From Brevibacterium sp. 'Marine' (GTDB taxonomy: Bacteria > Actinomycetota > Actinomycetes > Actinomycetales > Brevibacteriaceae), in the NCBI RefSeq assembly GCF_012844365.1, contig NZ_CP051626.1, positions 558,001 to 622,000 on the forward strand: DNA of 64,000 bases, in the 5' to 3' direction. The notes under the pieces are model-generated. The model worked only from the letters and a program-made list of their open reading frames with translations, did no database searches and was not told where the DNA came from. The translations under genes and the position numbers were made by a program. Positions 12,131 to 21,559 of the stretch are shown one piece after another (position 1 is the stretch's first letter; every line of letters starts with the position of its first letter).

Positions 12131-12169
12131 CCGGATGGGACCGGTGACTCGTAGACTGGTCCCATCCGG
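12131..12169. repeat. 12-bp hairpin between gcvT and gcvH
   Basis: CCGGATGGGACC (12131-12142) is perfectly complementary to 12158-12169 across a 15-nt loop. It lies in the 108-bp gap before gcvH. No T tract follows, so a processing or partial-attenuation site is as likely as a terminator. Confidence 0.65.
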
Positions 12170-12220
12170 CACAACAACATCGTGACCGCCGCTGACCGGC
12201 AGTCACAGTAAGGAAGACAG

Positions 12221-12619
12221 ATGGCACAGCTGCCCCCGCTCCCGCAGAACTTCACCTACTCCGCCGAACACGAATGGGTCGACGGCGCGGCCGATGAGCT
12301 CGTCGGCAAGACCGTCAAGGTCGGCATCACCGCCGTCGCCGCCGACGCCCTCGGCGAGGTCGTCTACGTCGACCTGCCCGAGGTCGGCGACACCATCACC
12401 GCAGGTGAGACCTGCGGTGAGGTCGAATCCACGAAGTCCGTGTCCGATCTCTACACCCCGGTGACCGGCGAGGTCGTCACCATCAACGAGGCGGCCGTGG
12501 ACTCACCCGGACTGCTCAACTCCGACCCCTACGGTGAGGGTTGGCTGTTCGAGGTCGCCGTGACCGAGGTCGGCGAAGTCATGGACGCCGCCGGCTACGC
12601 CGAGGCGAACTCCCTCTGA
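12221..12619 (+). CDS. gcvH: Glycine cleavage system H-protein
   Basis: 132 residues, standard length. It is the lipoyl carrier of the glycine cleavage complex and shuttles the aminomethyl group between P-, T- and L-proteins. The lipoylation site is K72 in [20 protein letters not shown], and HEWV near residue 18 is also typical. AAGGAAG precedes the ATG. It follows gcvT and precedes sdaA, with the riboswitch-led unit reading through. No L-protein (lpd) gene lies in the window. Confidence 0.97.
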   Translation: MAQLPPLPQNFTYSAEHEWVDGAADELVGKTVKVGITAVAADALGEVVYVDLPEVGDTITAGETCGEVESTKSVSDLYTPVTGEVVTINEAAVDSPGLLNSDPYGEGWLFEVAVTEVGEVMDAAGYAEANSL

Positions 12620-12769
12620 GCTACATCCTCCGGGCGGAGGACACAAACCCTGAAGCGGGGTCGGTCGAGGTCGGTGCCGACACATCGTCGGCATCGGCAC
12701 GCCATGCACGTGAGTGCACGGCTGTTCGGTCGGCCCCGTCGTCATCTCATCAGAAACGAAGTGATTGCC

Positions 12770-14302
12770 ATGCCATTGAGTGTCTTCGACCTCTTCACGG
12801 TCGGCATCGGACCGTCGAGCTCCCACACCGTCGGGCCGATGCGTGCCGGCGCGAGCTTCATCGACCTCCTCGGCGATTCGCTTGGATCCGTGGCGGATCT
12901 GCGTGTCGACGTGTTCGGCTCCCTGGCCGCCACGGGCGCCGGCCACGGGACCTTCGACGCCATCCTCATCGGCCTCGAGGGGTGCCGTCCCGATCTCATC
13001 GAAGCCAATGAACTCACCGCCCGGCGGACGCGGATGTCCGAGACCGGGACGATCATCCTCGGCGACTCGACCGGCAACGGCGTCGAGCTTTCGTTCACCG
13101 AGGATGACATGGTCAAACGACCCCTGACCGTGCTGCCGCGCCACACGAATGCCATGACCGTGACCGCCTATGACGCCGCCGGGGCAACGCTGGCCGAGGA
13201 GACCTACTACTCCGTCGGCGGCGGGTTCGTGACCTCGGAGACCGAATTCCTCGACAAGGAGAAGACCGCCGAGGCTGGTGACGACGGCGGCGACGGCGCG
13301 GCTGTCGACGGCAGCAGCGACGGTGGATTCGACGGCACAGCTGCCGACGGCGGCGGCGCCGAGTTCGCGGTCGCGGACTCTGTCGTCGATGCCGAGCTCG
13401 AGTCCTACGACGAAGAGCTGCCGTATCCCTTCCACTCAGGTGTCGAACTGCTTCAACGCTGCCGCGAGAACGACCTGTCGATCGCGGAGATCATGCACGC
13501 CAACGAACTGTCGATGCGCGACGAGGACGAGATCCGGCACGGCCTGCTCCACATCTACTCGGTGATGGAGGAATGCGCTTCCGCGTCCCTCGACCGCTCC
13601 GGCTATCTGCCCGGAGGGCTCAAGGTGCGCCGCCGCGCACACGACTGGTACCTCAAACTCAAGTCCGAGGACCCCGACCGGGACCCCGGCTACTACCTCG
13701 AATGGGTCAACCTCATCGCGATGGCCGTGAACGAGGAGAACGCATCGGGCGGCCGCGTCGTCACCGCACCCACCAATGGGGCGGCCGGCATCATCCCCGC
13801 CGTGCTGCACTATGCGCTCAACTACGTTCCCGCGGTGGTGGAAGGCGGCGAGTCCGCGAAGCACCGGGCCATCGTCGACTTCCTGCTCACCGCGGCGGCC
13901 ATCGGCGTCCTCTATAAGGAACGCGCGTCGATCTCCGGCGCCGAGGTGGGCTGCCAGGGCGAGGTCGGATCCGCCTCGTCGATGGCCGCCGGGGGACTGG
14001 CCGCCGTGATGGGCGGGACCCCTGAGCAGGTGGAGAACGCCGCCGAGATCGCGATGGAGCACAACCTCGGCCTGACCTGCGACCCGATCTCCGGGCTCGT
14101 GCAAGTGCCGTGCATCGAACGCAATGCGATCGCCGCCGGCAAGGCCATCAACGCCTCCCGTATGGCGCTGTGGGGCGACGGCCAGCACCGGGTCAGCCTC
14201 GACGAGGTGATCGAGACGATGCGCCAGACCGGTGCGGACATGTCCTCGAAGTACAAGGAGACGGCGATGGGCGGCCTCGCCGTCAACGTCGTCGAGTGCT
14301 GA
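12770..14302 (+). CDS. sdaA: L-serine ammonia-lyase, single-chain Fe-S type
   Basis: About 510 residues. It deaminates L-serine to pyruvate with a [4Fe-4S] cluster. The beta-type N-terminal domain begins [20 protein letters not shown]; the alpha domain has [35 protein letters not shown] and [14 protein letters not shown], whose cysteines are the cluster ligands. Between the domains (about residues 165-215) is a non-conserved Gly/Asp/Ala-rich insertion. ATG 12770 matches the family start exactly. Next to gcvPTH it completes glycine to serine to pyruvate; the serine hydroxymethyltransferase is outside the window. Confidence 0.95.
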   Translation: MPLSVFDLFTVGIGPSSSHTVGPMRAGASFIDLLGDSLGSVADLRVDVFGSLAATGAGHGTFDAILIGLEGCRPDLIEANELTARRTRMSETGTIILGDSTGNGVELSFTEDDMVKRPLTVLPRHTNAMTVTAYDAAGATLAEETYYSVGGGFVTSETEFLDKEKTAEAGDDGGDGAAVDGSSDGGFDGTAADGGGAEFAVADSVVDAELESYDEELPYPFHSGVELLQRCRENDLSIAEIMHANELSMRDEDEIRHGLLHIYSVMEECASASLDRSGYLPGGLKVRRRAHDWYLKLKSEDPDRDPGYYLEWVNLIAMAVNEENASGGRVVTAPTNGAAGIIPAVLHYALNYVPAVVEGGESAKHRAIVDFLLTAAAIGVLYKERASISGAEVGCQGEVGSASSMAAGGLAAVMGGTPEQVENAAEIAMEHNLGLTCDPISGLVQVPCIERNAIAAGKAINASRMALWGDGQHRVSLDEVIETMRQTGADMSSKYKETAMGGLAVNVVEC

Positions 14303-14430
14303 GGCCAGTGCGTCTGAGGTTCGGAGCCAGGCAAGCGGGGCTCACCTGAGTCGCGACCTTTCGAGCCGGCTTTGCGCACTCATGTGCTTCCGTACCTCTG
14401 CAGCGGCCTGAAGCAGCGGGGAGAAAGATT

Positions 14431-14486
14431 TAAGTGTGCGAAGAATGCCGAAAATCGGCCTCTCAGCGACATTCTTCGCACACTTA
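14431..14486. repeat. 17-bp stem inverted repeat
   Basis: TAAGTGTGCGAAGAATG (14431-14447) is the exact reverse complement of 14470-14486. The 22-nt loop contains its own small CCGAAAATCGG hairpin. It lies about 130 bp after the sdaA stop. It shares the AAGTGTG core with the hairpin at 59074-59119. Confidence 0.75.
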
Positions 14487-14534
14487 ACTCGTGTCGGCGG
14501 CGGCAGGCGCTCAGCTTCCGGCTGATGGCGGCGC

Positions 14535-14594
14535 TGCGCGAACAACCTCGCTCCTGCGCGAACAGCTTCGCGCTTGCGTGAACAACCTCGCAGC
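14535..14594. repeat. Three tandem 20-bp repeats upstream of ectA
   Basis: Consecutive units at 14535-14554, 14555-14574 and 14575-14594 follow TGCGYGAACARCYTCGCNNY. Units 1 and 3 differ at a few positions and unit 2 is a little more divergent. The exact 20-bp period corresponds to about two helical turns, which suits protein sites on one DNA face. They lie about 270-330 bp from the ectA promoter candidate. Confidence 0.65.
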
Positions 14595-14865
14595 CGCCGC
14601 GAAGCCGCTCACAGGGCCTCGGGCGCCTCACCGACCAGCAGGCATCCTTGCTATCCAAATTCGAGTGAAGTGACATGGAACACGTGGAACCCTTGTTCCA
14701 ACTCCGCGCAAATGTAACGAAACGATAACGAACCTCTGGCGCGGTATGAGCGCGAAGAAGCGCCCCGACGCATCCCAGAGATGCCATGGGGAAAGTCCGG
14801 TCTGTTACATGTCGGCAGGCCGGGGGCAACGTTGTGAAAGTGGCCCGGAATCGACGGTTTCGAGG

Positions 14866-14893
14866 TTGACGCTCAATCTCATCCCGCTAGGTT
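14866..14893 (+). promoter_or_regulatory. ectA promoter candidate (leaderless)
   Basis: TTGACG (14866-14871) and TAGGTT (14888-14893) are spaced 16 bp. A start site about 7 bp after the -10 element falls at the GTG codon at 14901, and there is no Shine-Dalgarno before that GTG. Together this suggests a leaderless ectABC mRNA. Confidence 0.5.
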
Positions 14894-14900
14894 TGTTGGC

Positions 14901-15395
14901 GTGATTAACGCACTCGCTGAACCGAAGACGCAAATCGACGTCCGGACTCCTGAGCTGGAGGACGGGCAACATCTATGGCGGCTCGCGAAAGACACAGCCG
15001 TGCTCGATCTGAACTCCTCGTACTCGTACCTGCTGTGGTGCCGTGACTTCGCGGACACCTCGGTGATCGCACGGATCGGCGGAGAGCCCGCCGGCTTCGT
15101 CACCGGCTACACCCGTCCGGAGAATCCGGACACCCTGATGATCTGGCAGGTCGCCGTCGACGAGAACTTCCGCGGACACGGACTCGCATCGACCATGCTC
15201 AACGAGCTGGCCGACCGCACCGGTGCTCTGCGGATGGAGACGACGATCACCGATGACAATGCGGCGTCCAACCGTCTGTTCCAGACGTTCGCGGAGAAGC
15301 GCGGGGCCGGTTTCGACCGTCGCCCGCTGTTCACTCCGGACCTCTACCCGGACGGCCACGACACCGAGTACCTCTACGAGATCGCGCCCCTGTAA
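14901..15395 (+). CDS. ectA: L-2,4-diaminobutyrate N-acetyltransferase
   Basis: 164-residue GNAT acetyltransferase, second step of ectoine synthesis: acetyl-CoA plus diaminobutyrate gives N-gamma-acetyl-diaminobutyrate. The N-terminal RTPELEDGQHLWRLAKDT and LDLNSSYSYLLWCRDFADTS are EctA hallmarks, and the acetyl-CoA loop is VDENFRGHGLASTML. The start is GTG 14901, apparently without a leader. It is first of ectA-ectB-ectC on one strand. The 162-bp gap before ectB contains one copy of the 10-mer repeat (15497-15506). Confidence 0.96.
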   Translation: MINALAEPKTQIDVRTPELEDGQHLWRLAKDTAVLDLNSSYSYLLWCRDFADTSVIARIGGEPAGFVTGYTRPENPDTLMIWQVAVDENFRGHGLASTMLNELADRTGALRMETTITDDNAASNRLFQTFAEKRGAGFDRRPLFTPDLYPDGHDTEYLYEIAPL

Positions 15396-15557
15396 CGAGC
15401 CCCACCCCGGTGCCGCGCGGACCCCTGCTGCAAGGGAGCGGACGCGCCAGGTGCCAGGAGGCGGAAGAGATCGCCCGTAATAAGCGCCGGCGGCCACCGC
15501 CTCGGCGACTGCATCCGATGCAGACGCACAACTTTGGAAGTCGAAAGGACTCAAGTC

Positions 15558-16862
15558 ATGACTGAAAGCGCCAAGCCCACACCAACTGACAAGCCCGACA
15601 TCTTCGAAACTCGCGAATCAGCTGTTCGCAGCTACTGCCGTTCCTGGCCCGCCACCTTCGCCCGTTCGCAGGGCGCCAAGCAGTGGGATGAGGACGGCAA
15701 CGAATACCTCGACTTCTTCTCCGGTGCCGGTGCACTCAACTACGGCCACAACAACCCGGCCGTGATCAACCCGCTGATCGAATACCTGCAGTCGGGTGCC
15801 GTGCTGCACTCGATGGACATGAAGACTCCGGCCAAGCGTGAGTTCCTGCAGACCTTCCAGGACCTCATCCTCAAGCCGCGCGGACTCGACTACTCCGTCA
15901 TGTTCCCCGGGCCGACTGGCACCAACACCGTCGAGGCGGCTCTCAAGCTCGCCCGCAAGGTGACCGGCCGTCAGCACATGCTCTCGTTCACCAACGCCTT
16001 CCACGGCATGACGCTGGGCTCGCTGTCGGTGACCGGCAACTCGATGAAGCGCGAAGGCGCAGGAATCCCGCTGACCAACAGCTCGAAGATTCCCTACGAC
16101 GACTACTTCGACGGCGAGGTGCCCGACTTCCTGTGGCTGGAGAAGGTCCTCGCGGACTCCGGCTCGGGTGTCGACAAACCTGCCGCTGTCATCGTCGAGA
16201 CCGTGCAGGGAGAGGGCGGACTCCGTGCCGCACGCGCCGAATGGCTGCGCGCTCTGTCCGACCTGTGCAAGAAGCACGACATCCTCCTCATCGTCGATGA
16301 CGTGCAGGCCGGCTGCGGCCGCACCGGTTCGTTCTTCAGCTTCGAAGAAGCCGGCATCGAGCCCGACATCGTCTGCCTGTCGAAGTCGATCTCCGGTTCG
16401 GGTCTGCCGCTGGCACTGACCCTGTTCCGTCCCGAGCTCGACGTCTGGGAGCCCGGCGAGCACAACGGCACCTTCCGCGGTAACAACCCCGCGTTCGTCA
16501 CTGCCACCGCCGCCATCAAGACCTTCTGGGCCGACAATGAGTTCCAGAACCAGCTTGCCGACACCATCGCCGCTCTGCACCAGCGCCTCGACGGAATCGT
16601 CGAGAAGGCCGAAGGCGCATCGATCCGCGGACGCGGCCTGCTGGCCGGCCTGTGCTTCGAGGACCTCGAGGTGGCCGAGAAGGTTGCCGCCTACGCATTC
16701 GAGAACGGTCTCCTGCTCGAGACCTCGGGCGCCGATGACGAAGTCATCAAGATCATGCCGCCGCTGACGATCGACTCGCGCGATCTGCAAGCGGGTCTGG
16801 ACATCATCGAGGCCGGAGTGGCCAAATTCGCTCCCGCCGCAGCCACGGCCGCACTGGCCTGA
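15558..16862 (+). CDS. ectB: Diaminobutyrate-2-oxoglutarate aminotransferase
   Basis: 434-residue class III PLP aminotransferase. It converts L-aspartate-4-semialdehyde to L-2,4-diaminobutyrate with glutamate as amino donor, the first committed step to ectoine. The N-terminal [19 protein letters not shown] is typical of Ect[20 protein letters not shown] precedes the PLP lysine K276 in [19 protein letters not shown] 15558 has GAAAGGA at the right distance; an upstream GTG/TTG extension is not needed. Product passes to EctA, then EctC. Confidence 0.96.
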   Translation: MTESAKPTPTDKPDIFETRESAVRSYCRSWPATFARSQGAKQWDEDGNEYLDFFSGAGALNYGHNNPAVINPLIEYLQSGAVLHSMDMKTPAKREFLQTFQDLILKPRGLDYSVMFPGPTGTNTVEAALKLARKVTGRQHMLSFTNAFHGMTLGSLSVTGNSMKREGAGIPLTNSSKIPYDDYFDGEVPDFLWLEKVLADSGSGVDKPAAVIVETVQGEGGLRAARAEWLRALSDLCKKHDILLIVDDVQAGCGRTGSFFSFEEAGIEPDIVCLSKSISGSGLPLALTLFRPELDVWEPGEHNGTFRGNNPAFVTATAAIKTFWADNEFQNQLADTIAALHQRLDGIVEKAEGASIRGRGLLAGLCFEDLEVAEKVAAYAFENGLLLETSGADDEVIKIMPPLTIDSRDLQAGLDIIEAGVAKFAPAAATAALA

Positions 16863-17033
16863 CCCACCTCTGCCGGGCCGGCGTCGCAGCTGTGGCGCCG
16901 GCCCGAGCTTTGGGCGGAATCGAGCTCACCTGTTCGATCGTCCACCCGGGTCGACGGACGCCGTTGATGTGCGACGGACGTCCGCGGCCCACCCCCTGAA
17001 CACTTTCACCGACCTTTTGCGAAAGGACCACAG

Positions 17034-17441
17034 ATGTACGTAGTCAACCGCGATGACCTCAACGACACCGACCGCGATGTGAAGTCCGAGACCTGGCGCT
17101 CACGCCGCATGGTGCTCGGCAAGGAGCGCGTCGGATTCTCGTTCCACGACACCGTGATCTACGCCGGAACCACCTCGACGTTCCACTACCAGAACCACGT
17201 CGAAGCCGTGTACTGCGTGCAGGGCAAGGGAACGCTGACCGACGAGGAGACCGGCAAGGTCTACCCGCTCCACGATGGCGTCATGTACCTGCTCGACGGA
17301 AACGAGAAGCACACCGTCGTGGCTGAGGAAGAGCTCCGCATGGCCTGCGTGTTCAACCCGCCGGTCACCGGCCGTGAGGTCCACGACGAGAACGGCGTGT
17401 ACCCGCTCATCCTCGAGGATGAAGCGGCACCCGCGAACTGA
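17034..17441 (+). CDS. ectC: L-ectoine synthase
   Basis: 135-residue cupin, normal length. It cyclises N-gamma-acetyl-diaminobutyrate to ectoine, the last step. The start MYVVNRDDLNDTDRDV, the cupin strands FHYQNHVEAVYCVQGKG and the motif YLLDGNEKHTV match EctC. GAAAGG precedes the ATG. The gene is 171 bp after ectB on the same strand and is closed by a strong terminator at 17499-17529, so ectD is transcribed separately. Confidence 0.97.
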   Translation: MYVVNRDDLNDTDRDVKSETWRSRRMVLGKERVGFSFHDTVIYAGTTSTFHYQNHVEAVYCVQGKGTLTDEETGKVYPLHDGVMYLLDGNEKHTVVAEEELRMACVFNPPVTGREVHDENGVYPLILEDEAAPAN

Positions 17442-17498
17442 TCGAGGTCCAGTCGAAGACTGGATCGGCGGAAGCTGACTGAGCTTCACTCGCCGAGG

Positions 17499-17529
17499 CG
17501 GCCCGAGCATTGCGCTCGGGCCGTCTTTT
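17499..17529 (+). terminator. Rho-independent terminator of ectABC
   Basis: CGGCCCGAGC (17499-17508) pairs with GCTCGGGCCG (17514-17523) over a 5-nt loop and is followed by TCTTTT. It starts 58 bp after the ectC stop. The left arm overlaps a copy of the GCCGAGGCGG 10-mer (17493-17502). Confidence 0.93.
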
Positions 17530-17703
17530 GCGTGTGGTTGAGGCTTCCGGGTGAACGGCACCGTTGAGCGGGGCCGGACGGACTGCAGGTGTGATAATCT
17601 TCGGTCATACAACTTTCAAGTTCGTGACTTCTCGTTGCCGATTACACATTAGTTGACTCCGACTCAGGCATCCCCTTCCATCCCATCTTCAGTTGGAGTC
17701 TCC

Positions 17704-18402
17704 ATGAAGTTCCTCAAGCGCGCCCTTGTGGCGTCCGTTGCCGCTCTTGCTCTCGCCGTCGGTCCCGCCGTCTCCGCCGAGGCGGCGAGTGAGAAGTTCG
17801 ACGTCACGAAGCTCTCTGCCAAGAGCATGGTTGTCGCCAATTCGAACTGCCGCAACGTCGACGTGACGATGGCTCACAAGAAATCGGGTGTTTCCGAATG
17901 GCTCGTCGATGTTGATGTCACTCGGAGCGGCGGAATAGTCGACTACGTGTCTTTCAGTCATGACGGCAACACGAAGCGAGCGCGTTCGATGGTCTGCCCG
18001 GACTGGTCGGGGCTTGGAAAATACACGCTCGGTCCGTCAGATGTCTGGGCGAACAATTCCAGCTTCTCGAAGTACGTCGACCGTACCGACTACACCAAGG
18101 GGTACTTCTACGTTCGCGGCAAAGCGTATGCGTCTTTGTCCTCGAAGCGCAGCGGCAGCACGGTCACGCTGACCTCGTCGTCGAAGGTCTACCACCCGGA
18201 GCGCTACGGGAAGATCAAGTACAGCCCGAAGGTGAAGTTCCAGGTCAAGTCCGGCAGCAAGTGGAAGACGCTGAAGACGGTCTCCGCGAAGAAGGGCAAG
18301 GCCACCTACAAGGTGAAGTCGAAGAGCAAGAAGTACTACCGTGTCACCTTCAGCCAGGTCAGCTGGGCAACCGGAGCGACCTCGAAGTCGGTCAAACGCT
18401 GA
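17704..18402 (+). CDS. Secreted protein of unknown function between ectC and ectD
   Basis: 232 residues with a clear Sec signal peptide: MKFLKRALVA, a hydrophobic core, then SAEAA near residue 30. The mature part has no enzyme motif I recognise. It contains paired cysteines (NSNCRN and SMVCPDW) that may form a disulphide. The C-terminal 90 residues are very rich in Lys, Ser and Tyr with a VKFQVKSGSKWKTLKTV repeat-like beta pattern, as in small Ig-like or SH3-like surface domains. It probably acts in the cell wall or medium. The codons for the signal-peptidase site contain the 10-mer repeat (17776-17785). It lies between the ectC terminator and ectD; a shared function is not shown. Confidence 0.8.
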   Translation: MKFLKRALVASVAALALAVGPAVSAEAASEKFDVTKLSAKSMVVANSNCRNVDVTMAHKKSGVSEWLVDVDVTRSGGIVDYVSFSHDGNTKRARSMVCPDWSGLGKYTLGPSDVWANNSSFSKYVDRTDYTKGYFYVRGKAYASLSSKRSGSTVTLTSSSKVYHPERYGKIKYSPKVKFQVKSGSKWKTLKTVSAKKGKATYKVKSKSKKYYRVTFSQVSWATGATSKSVKR

Positions 18403-18598
18403 CCGTCCAAAGAATGACCGGCACCTTTGGAAGCGATTCATCTCTGTTGGGTCGCACCGAGGGTGCCGGTCTCTCTGTTCTGGCTCTGACCGGGGTACCG
18501 GGGACGATGTCCTCCTGTTACGGTGGCCGCACAACCCGATCTGCGGGGCAGATGAGAAGTTGCCCGGCAGACGGCACACAGCGAAGGAAGGAGAAATG

Positions 18599-19507
18599 AT
18601 GACAGCAGTGTCAGCTGCGACCGCAACCACAGATCTCTATCCGACTCGCTCCGGTGACACCACTGAGGTTCTCCCGCGCACGGGTCCGATCGTCTTCGGT
18701 TCTCCCGGAGGCGGCCCCCTCGAGGCGGCGGAGCTCAAGCACTTCGAGGACACGGGCTATCTGACGATCGATCAGCTCATCACCCCCGAAGAGCTCAAAC
18801 TCTTCACCGACGAGCTCCAGAGGCTGTCGCACGACCCCGAGGTGAAGGCCGATGAGCGCACCGTCGTCGAAGCCGAGTCCGACGAGGTCCGGTCGATATT
18901 CGACATCCATCGCACCAATGAGATCTTCAGAAAGATCGCGAACGATCCGCGTCTCGTCGACCGCGCACGTCAGATCCTCGGATCCGATGTCTATATCCAT
19001 CAGAGCCGGATCAACTACAAGCCGGGATTCGTGGGCAAGGAGTTCTCCTGGCATTCGGACTTCGAGACCTGGCATTCTGAAGACGGAATGCCCGGCCCGC
19101 GTGCGGTGAGTCTTTCGCTGTCGCTGACGGACAACTACTCTTTCAACGGTCCGCTGATGATCATGCCCGGCTCGCACAAGCGCTACATCAGCTGTGTGGG
19201 AGGCACTCCCGAGGACAACTATCGGAAGTCACTCATCATGCAGGGCGCAGGCACCCCGGATCGTCAGACTCTCAGCGACTTCGCCGACGAATACGGCATC
19301 GACGTGCTCGAAGGAGACGCGGGCGGAGCGATCATGTTCGACTCCAACTGCATGCATGCGTCGAATGGCAACGTCACTCCGTTCTCACGCTCGAATATCT
19401 TCATCGTGTACAACTCGGTGGAGAACACCTGTGTGGACCCCTTCGCAGCGCCGAAGTCGCGTCCGGAGTTCGTCGGCAGCACGGACTTCACTCCTGCCGG
19501 TCGGTGA
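18599..19507 (+). CDS. ectD: Ectoine 5-hydroxylase
   Basis: 302-residue Fe(II)/2-oxoglutarate dioxygenase that converts ectoine to 5-hydroxyectoine. The metal triad is visible as H152 and D154 in FSWHSDFETWHSEDGMP and H253 in CMHASNGN. The EctD signature around WHSDFETWH is intact. ATG 18599 is 6 bp after AAGGAAGGAG; the ATG at 18596 is too close to it. Separation from ectABC by a terminator and a secreted-protein gene allows ectoine without hydroxyectoine. A terminator follows at 19587-19625. Confidence 0.96.
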   Translation: MTAVSAATATTDLYPTRSGDTTEVLPRTGPIVFGSPGGGPLEAAELKHFEDTGYLTIDQLITPEELKLFTDELQRLSHDPEVKADERTVVEAESDEVRSIFDIHRTNEIFRKIANDPRLVDRARQILGSDVYIHQSRINYKPGFVGKEFSWHSDFETWHSEDGMPGPRAVSLSLSLTDNYSFNGPLMIMPGSHKRYISCVGGTPEDNYRKSLIMQGAGTPDRQTLSDFADEYGIDVLEGDAGGAIMFDSNCMHASNGNVTPFSRSNIFIVYNSVENTCVDPFAAPKSRPEFVGSTDFTPAGR

Positions 19508-19586
19508 CTCCATACACGCAATGAATCCGGTCGCTGATGCCCTGCACCCGCCGGACACTCCCTGCGGAGTGAACGCATCAGCACAG

Positions 19587-19625
19587 AAGGGGTCCGGTGC
19601 CGCAGTCGCGACGCCGGACCCCTTT
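19587..19625 (+). terminator. Terminator after ectD
   Basis: AAGGGGTCCGG (19587-19597) pairs with CCGGACCCCTT (19614-19624), followed by a short T run. It lies 80 bp after the ectD stop. A smaller inverted repeat (CTGATGC...GCATCAG) precedes it at about 19534-19582. Confidence 0.75.
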
Positions 19626-19654
19626 GCCTCCCCGCAGACCTCGACGGGTCGCGG

Positions 19655-19954
19655 CTACTCGATGATCCTCAGGTCAGTCCCACGAATCATCCCGCGTGAT
19701 CCTTCGAACGGGCCCAAGGCTTCCAAGAGGGGAAGCCACAAGGCACCTAAATCGGCAGTCCTCTTGCCTCCGTAACCCTGGGCACGGCGATTCTCGTTAT
19801 AGCGGAGTTCCCCGATCTCGGAATCGGTGACAGTCCAGATGACCACCTGTGTTGGATCATCATTCGTGAACGTCACACGGTGGGGATCGGCCGTGACCGA
19901 CCATCCGGTCGCCTCGGCGAGTGCGTTCGCCAACTCGGCGCGATCGATACTCAT
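19655..19954 (-). CDS. Small conserved-looking hypothetical protein
   Basis: 99 residues, cytoplasmic, no signal peptide or membrane span. I do not recognise the family. The start at 19954 is set by a near-ideal AAGGAGGT nine bases upstream. The sequence has an N-terminal helix (RAELANALAEATGW), a beta-like stretch (HRVTFTNDDPTQVVIWTV) and a basic GYGGKRTADLG loop. It is convergent to ectD and separated from the symporter gene by a terminator. Confidence 0.75.
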   Translation of the reverse strand: MSIDRAELANALAEATGWSVTADPHRVTFTNDDPTQVVIWTVTDSEIGELRYNENRRAQGYGGKRTADLGALWLPLLEALGPFEGSRGMIRGTDLRIIE

Positions 19955-20006
19955 CGGGACCTCCTTAGGGTCAGCGGACTGCCTGCGGAACTTGGGAAAT
20001 GAAAAC

Positions 20007-20041
20007 ACATCGGGCGCCCCGAAAGGGAGCGCCCGATGTGC
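20007..20041 (-). terminator. Terminator of the alanine symporter gene
   Basis: CACATCGGGCGC (20007-20018) and its exact reverse complement at 20030-20041 form a 12-bp stem. Read on the minus strand it is followed by TTTTCATTT, and it lies 25 bp after the symporter stop. Confidence 0.88.
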
Positions 20042-20065
20042 GTTGTCGACTGCTGTTCGGCAGCG

Positions 20066-21559
20066 TCACTCGCTGTCGGAGCGAACTTTCTTCCCGCGGT
20101 CCTGCCAGAACTTCGCGGTGGTCACCTCGTCGGTGCCGTCCCAGGCGTCGACCTCGGTGTTGATGCGCTTGAACGTGGGCAGATCGCCGCGGTGGAAGAC
20201 GGGTTCGAAACCGGCTCGGCGCTGCTGCTGGTAGTTCTTCAACAGCGAGAACACCAGGGGCGAGAGCATCAGCAGAGCGAACAGGTTGATGAGCGCCATG
20301 ATCGCCATGAAGATGTCTGCGGCAGTCCAGACCAGGTCGAGCGCAGCGATCGCGCCGATGAACACCGAGACCATGACGATGACCTGATACACCCGCAATG
20401 CGGCGCGGTTCGTCGTCAGATGCTCGATGTTCGCTTCGCCGTAGTAGTAGTTGCCGAGGATCGACGAGAACGCGAAGAGGAAGATCGCGAAAGTGAGGAA
20501 GTGGATCGCCCACTGCCCGAGCTGACCGCTCAGCGCCGTCTGCGTGAGCTGGATGCCCTCGGCAGAGCTGCCGTACTCCGGGTTCGACAGCAGGATGATG
20601 AACGCGGTGATCGAGCAGACGAGGATCGTATCGAAGTACACGCCCAGCGCCTGCACGAAGCCCTGCTTGGCCGGGTGCGACGCCGATGCAGTGGCTGCCG
20701 CGTTCGGGACCGAACCGATGCCGGCCTCGTTGGAGAACAGACCGCGCTGCACACCGATGAGCATGATCGAACCCAAAGTGCCGCCGGCGAGCGAATGCAT
20801 GCTGAACGCATCAGCGAAGATCGTCGCGATCATCGACGGAACGGCACCGATGTTCATCGCCACGACGATGATGCCGACGATGAGGTAGAGACCGGCCATG
20901 ATCGGCACCAGATAAGCCGAGATGTTCGAGATGCGCTTGGCACCGCCGGCGAAGATCGCGAATGCGGCGACGGCGATGATGGCACCGGCGACCGCGGCGA
21001 AGACGCCGTCCGAATTCTCGACTCCGAAGGATGCGCCGACGGCGTCGACGATGGAGTTCGACTGCACGGAGTTGAACACGACGCCGTAGGTGATGGCGAC
21101 GATGACGGCGAAGACCAACCCGAGCCACTTCATGTTCAGCCCGTGCTTGATGTAATAGGCGGGGCCGCCGCGGAAGTTCGGGCCGTCCTTGAGTTTGTAC
21201 AACTGGCCGAGGGCGGACTCGGCGAAAGCCGTGGCCCCGCCGACGATGGCCGTCAGCCACATCCAGAACATCGCCCCCGGACCGCCGAGCGAGATCGCCA
21301 ATGCGACACCGGCGATGTTCGCCGTCCCCACTCGCGAGGCCGCGGAGATCGAGAAGGCGCGGAACGGCGAGATGTTCCGGTTGCCCTCGGAATCCCGTCC
21401 GCCCGGCTCCGTCAGGGTGCGGAACATCTCGGGCAGCAGGCGGATCTGCACCACTCCCGTGCGGATCGTGAAATACAGACCAGTGGGGATGAGAACAGCT
21501 ACGAGGATGTATGACGATACGGTGCTGACACTGTCGAATGCACTCTGGAGCATCTCCAT
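20066..21559 (-). CDS. Sodium:alanine symporter (AGCS family)
   Basis: 497 residues and about 10-11 membrane helices. It takes up alanine or glycine with Na+. Family signatures seen are GPGAMFWMWLTAIVGGATAFAE and the GGPAYYIKHGL segment; the C-terminal half has FSNEAGIGSVPNAAATA. The start at 21559 (MEMLQSAFDSV) is supported by AAGGAGG 9 bp upstream on the minus strand; frames extending further upstream are not conserved-looking. It ends at a strong terminator. Confidence 0.93.
   Translation of the reverse strand: MEMLQSAFDSVSTVSSYILVAVLIPTGLYFTIRTGVVQIRLLPEMFRTLTEPGGRDSEGNRNISPFRAFSISAASRVGTANIAGVALAISLGGPGAMFWMWLTAIVGGATAFAESALGQLYKLKDGPNFRGGPAYYIKHGLNMKWLGLVFAVIVAITYGVVFNSVQSNSIVDAVGASFGVENSDGVFAAVAGAIIAVAAFAIFAGGAKRISNISAYLVPIMAGLYLIVGIIVVAMNIGAVPSMIATIFADAFSMHSLAGGTLGSIMLIGVQRGLFSNEAGIGSVPNAAATASASHPAKQGFVQALGVYFDTILVCSITAFIILLSNPEYGSSAEGIQLTQTALSGQLGQWAIHFLTFAIFLFAFSSILGNYYYGEANIEHLTTNRAALRVYQVIVMVSVFIGAIAALDLVWTAADIFMAIMALINLFALLMLSPLVFSLLKNYQQQRRAGFEPVFHRGDLPTFKRINTEVDAWDGTDEVTTAKFWQDRGKKVRSDSE

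Larger units (their letters stand above)
14303..14900. other. Long intergenic region between sdaA and ectA
   Basis: No coding gene supported over about 600 bp. It contains a 17-bp stem hairpin (14431-14486), three 20-bp tandem repeats (14535-14594) and the ectA promoter candidate. This is a lot of structured DNA for a gap beside an osmotically regulated operon. Short frames here are not preceded by ribosome-binding sites and have no family resemblance. Confidence 0.7.

Noticed and set aside
12674..12769. N-terminal extension of SdaA from ATG 12674
   Set aside because: The added residues are Arg/His-rich and unlike any family member; [12 protein letters not shown] at 12770 is the standard start.
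14535..14594. Three repeats of 20 bp as a possible CRISPR array
   Set aside because: The units are directly adjacent with no spacers and differ at several positions; there are no cas genes.
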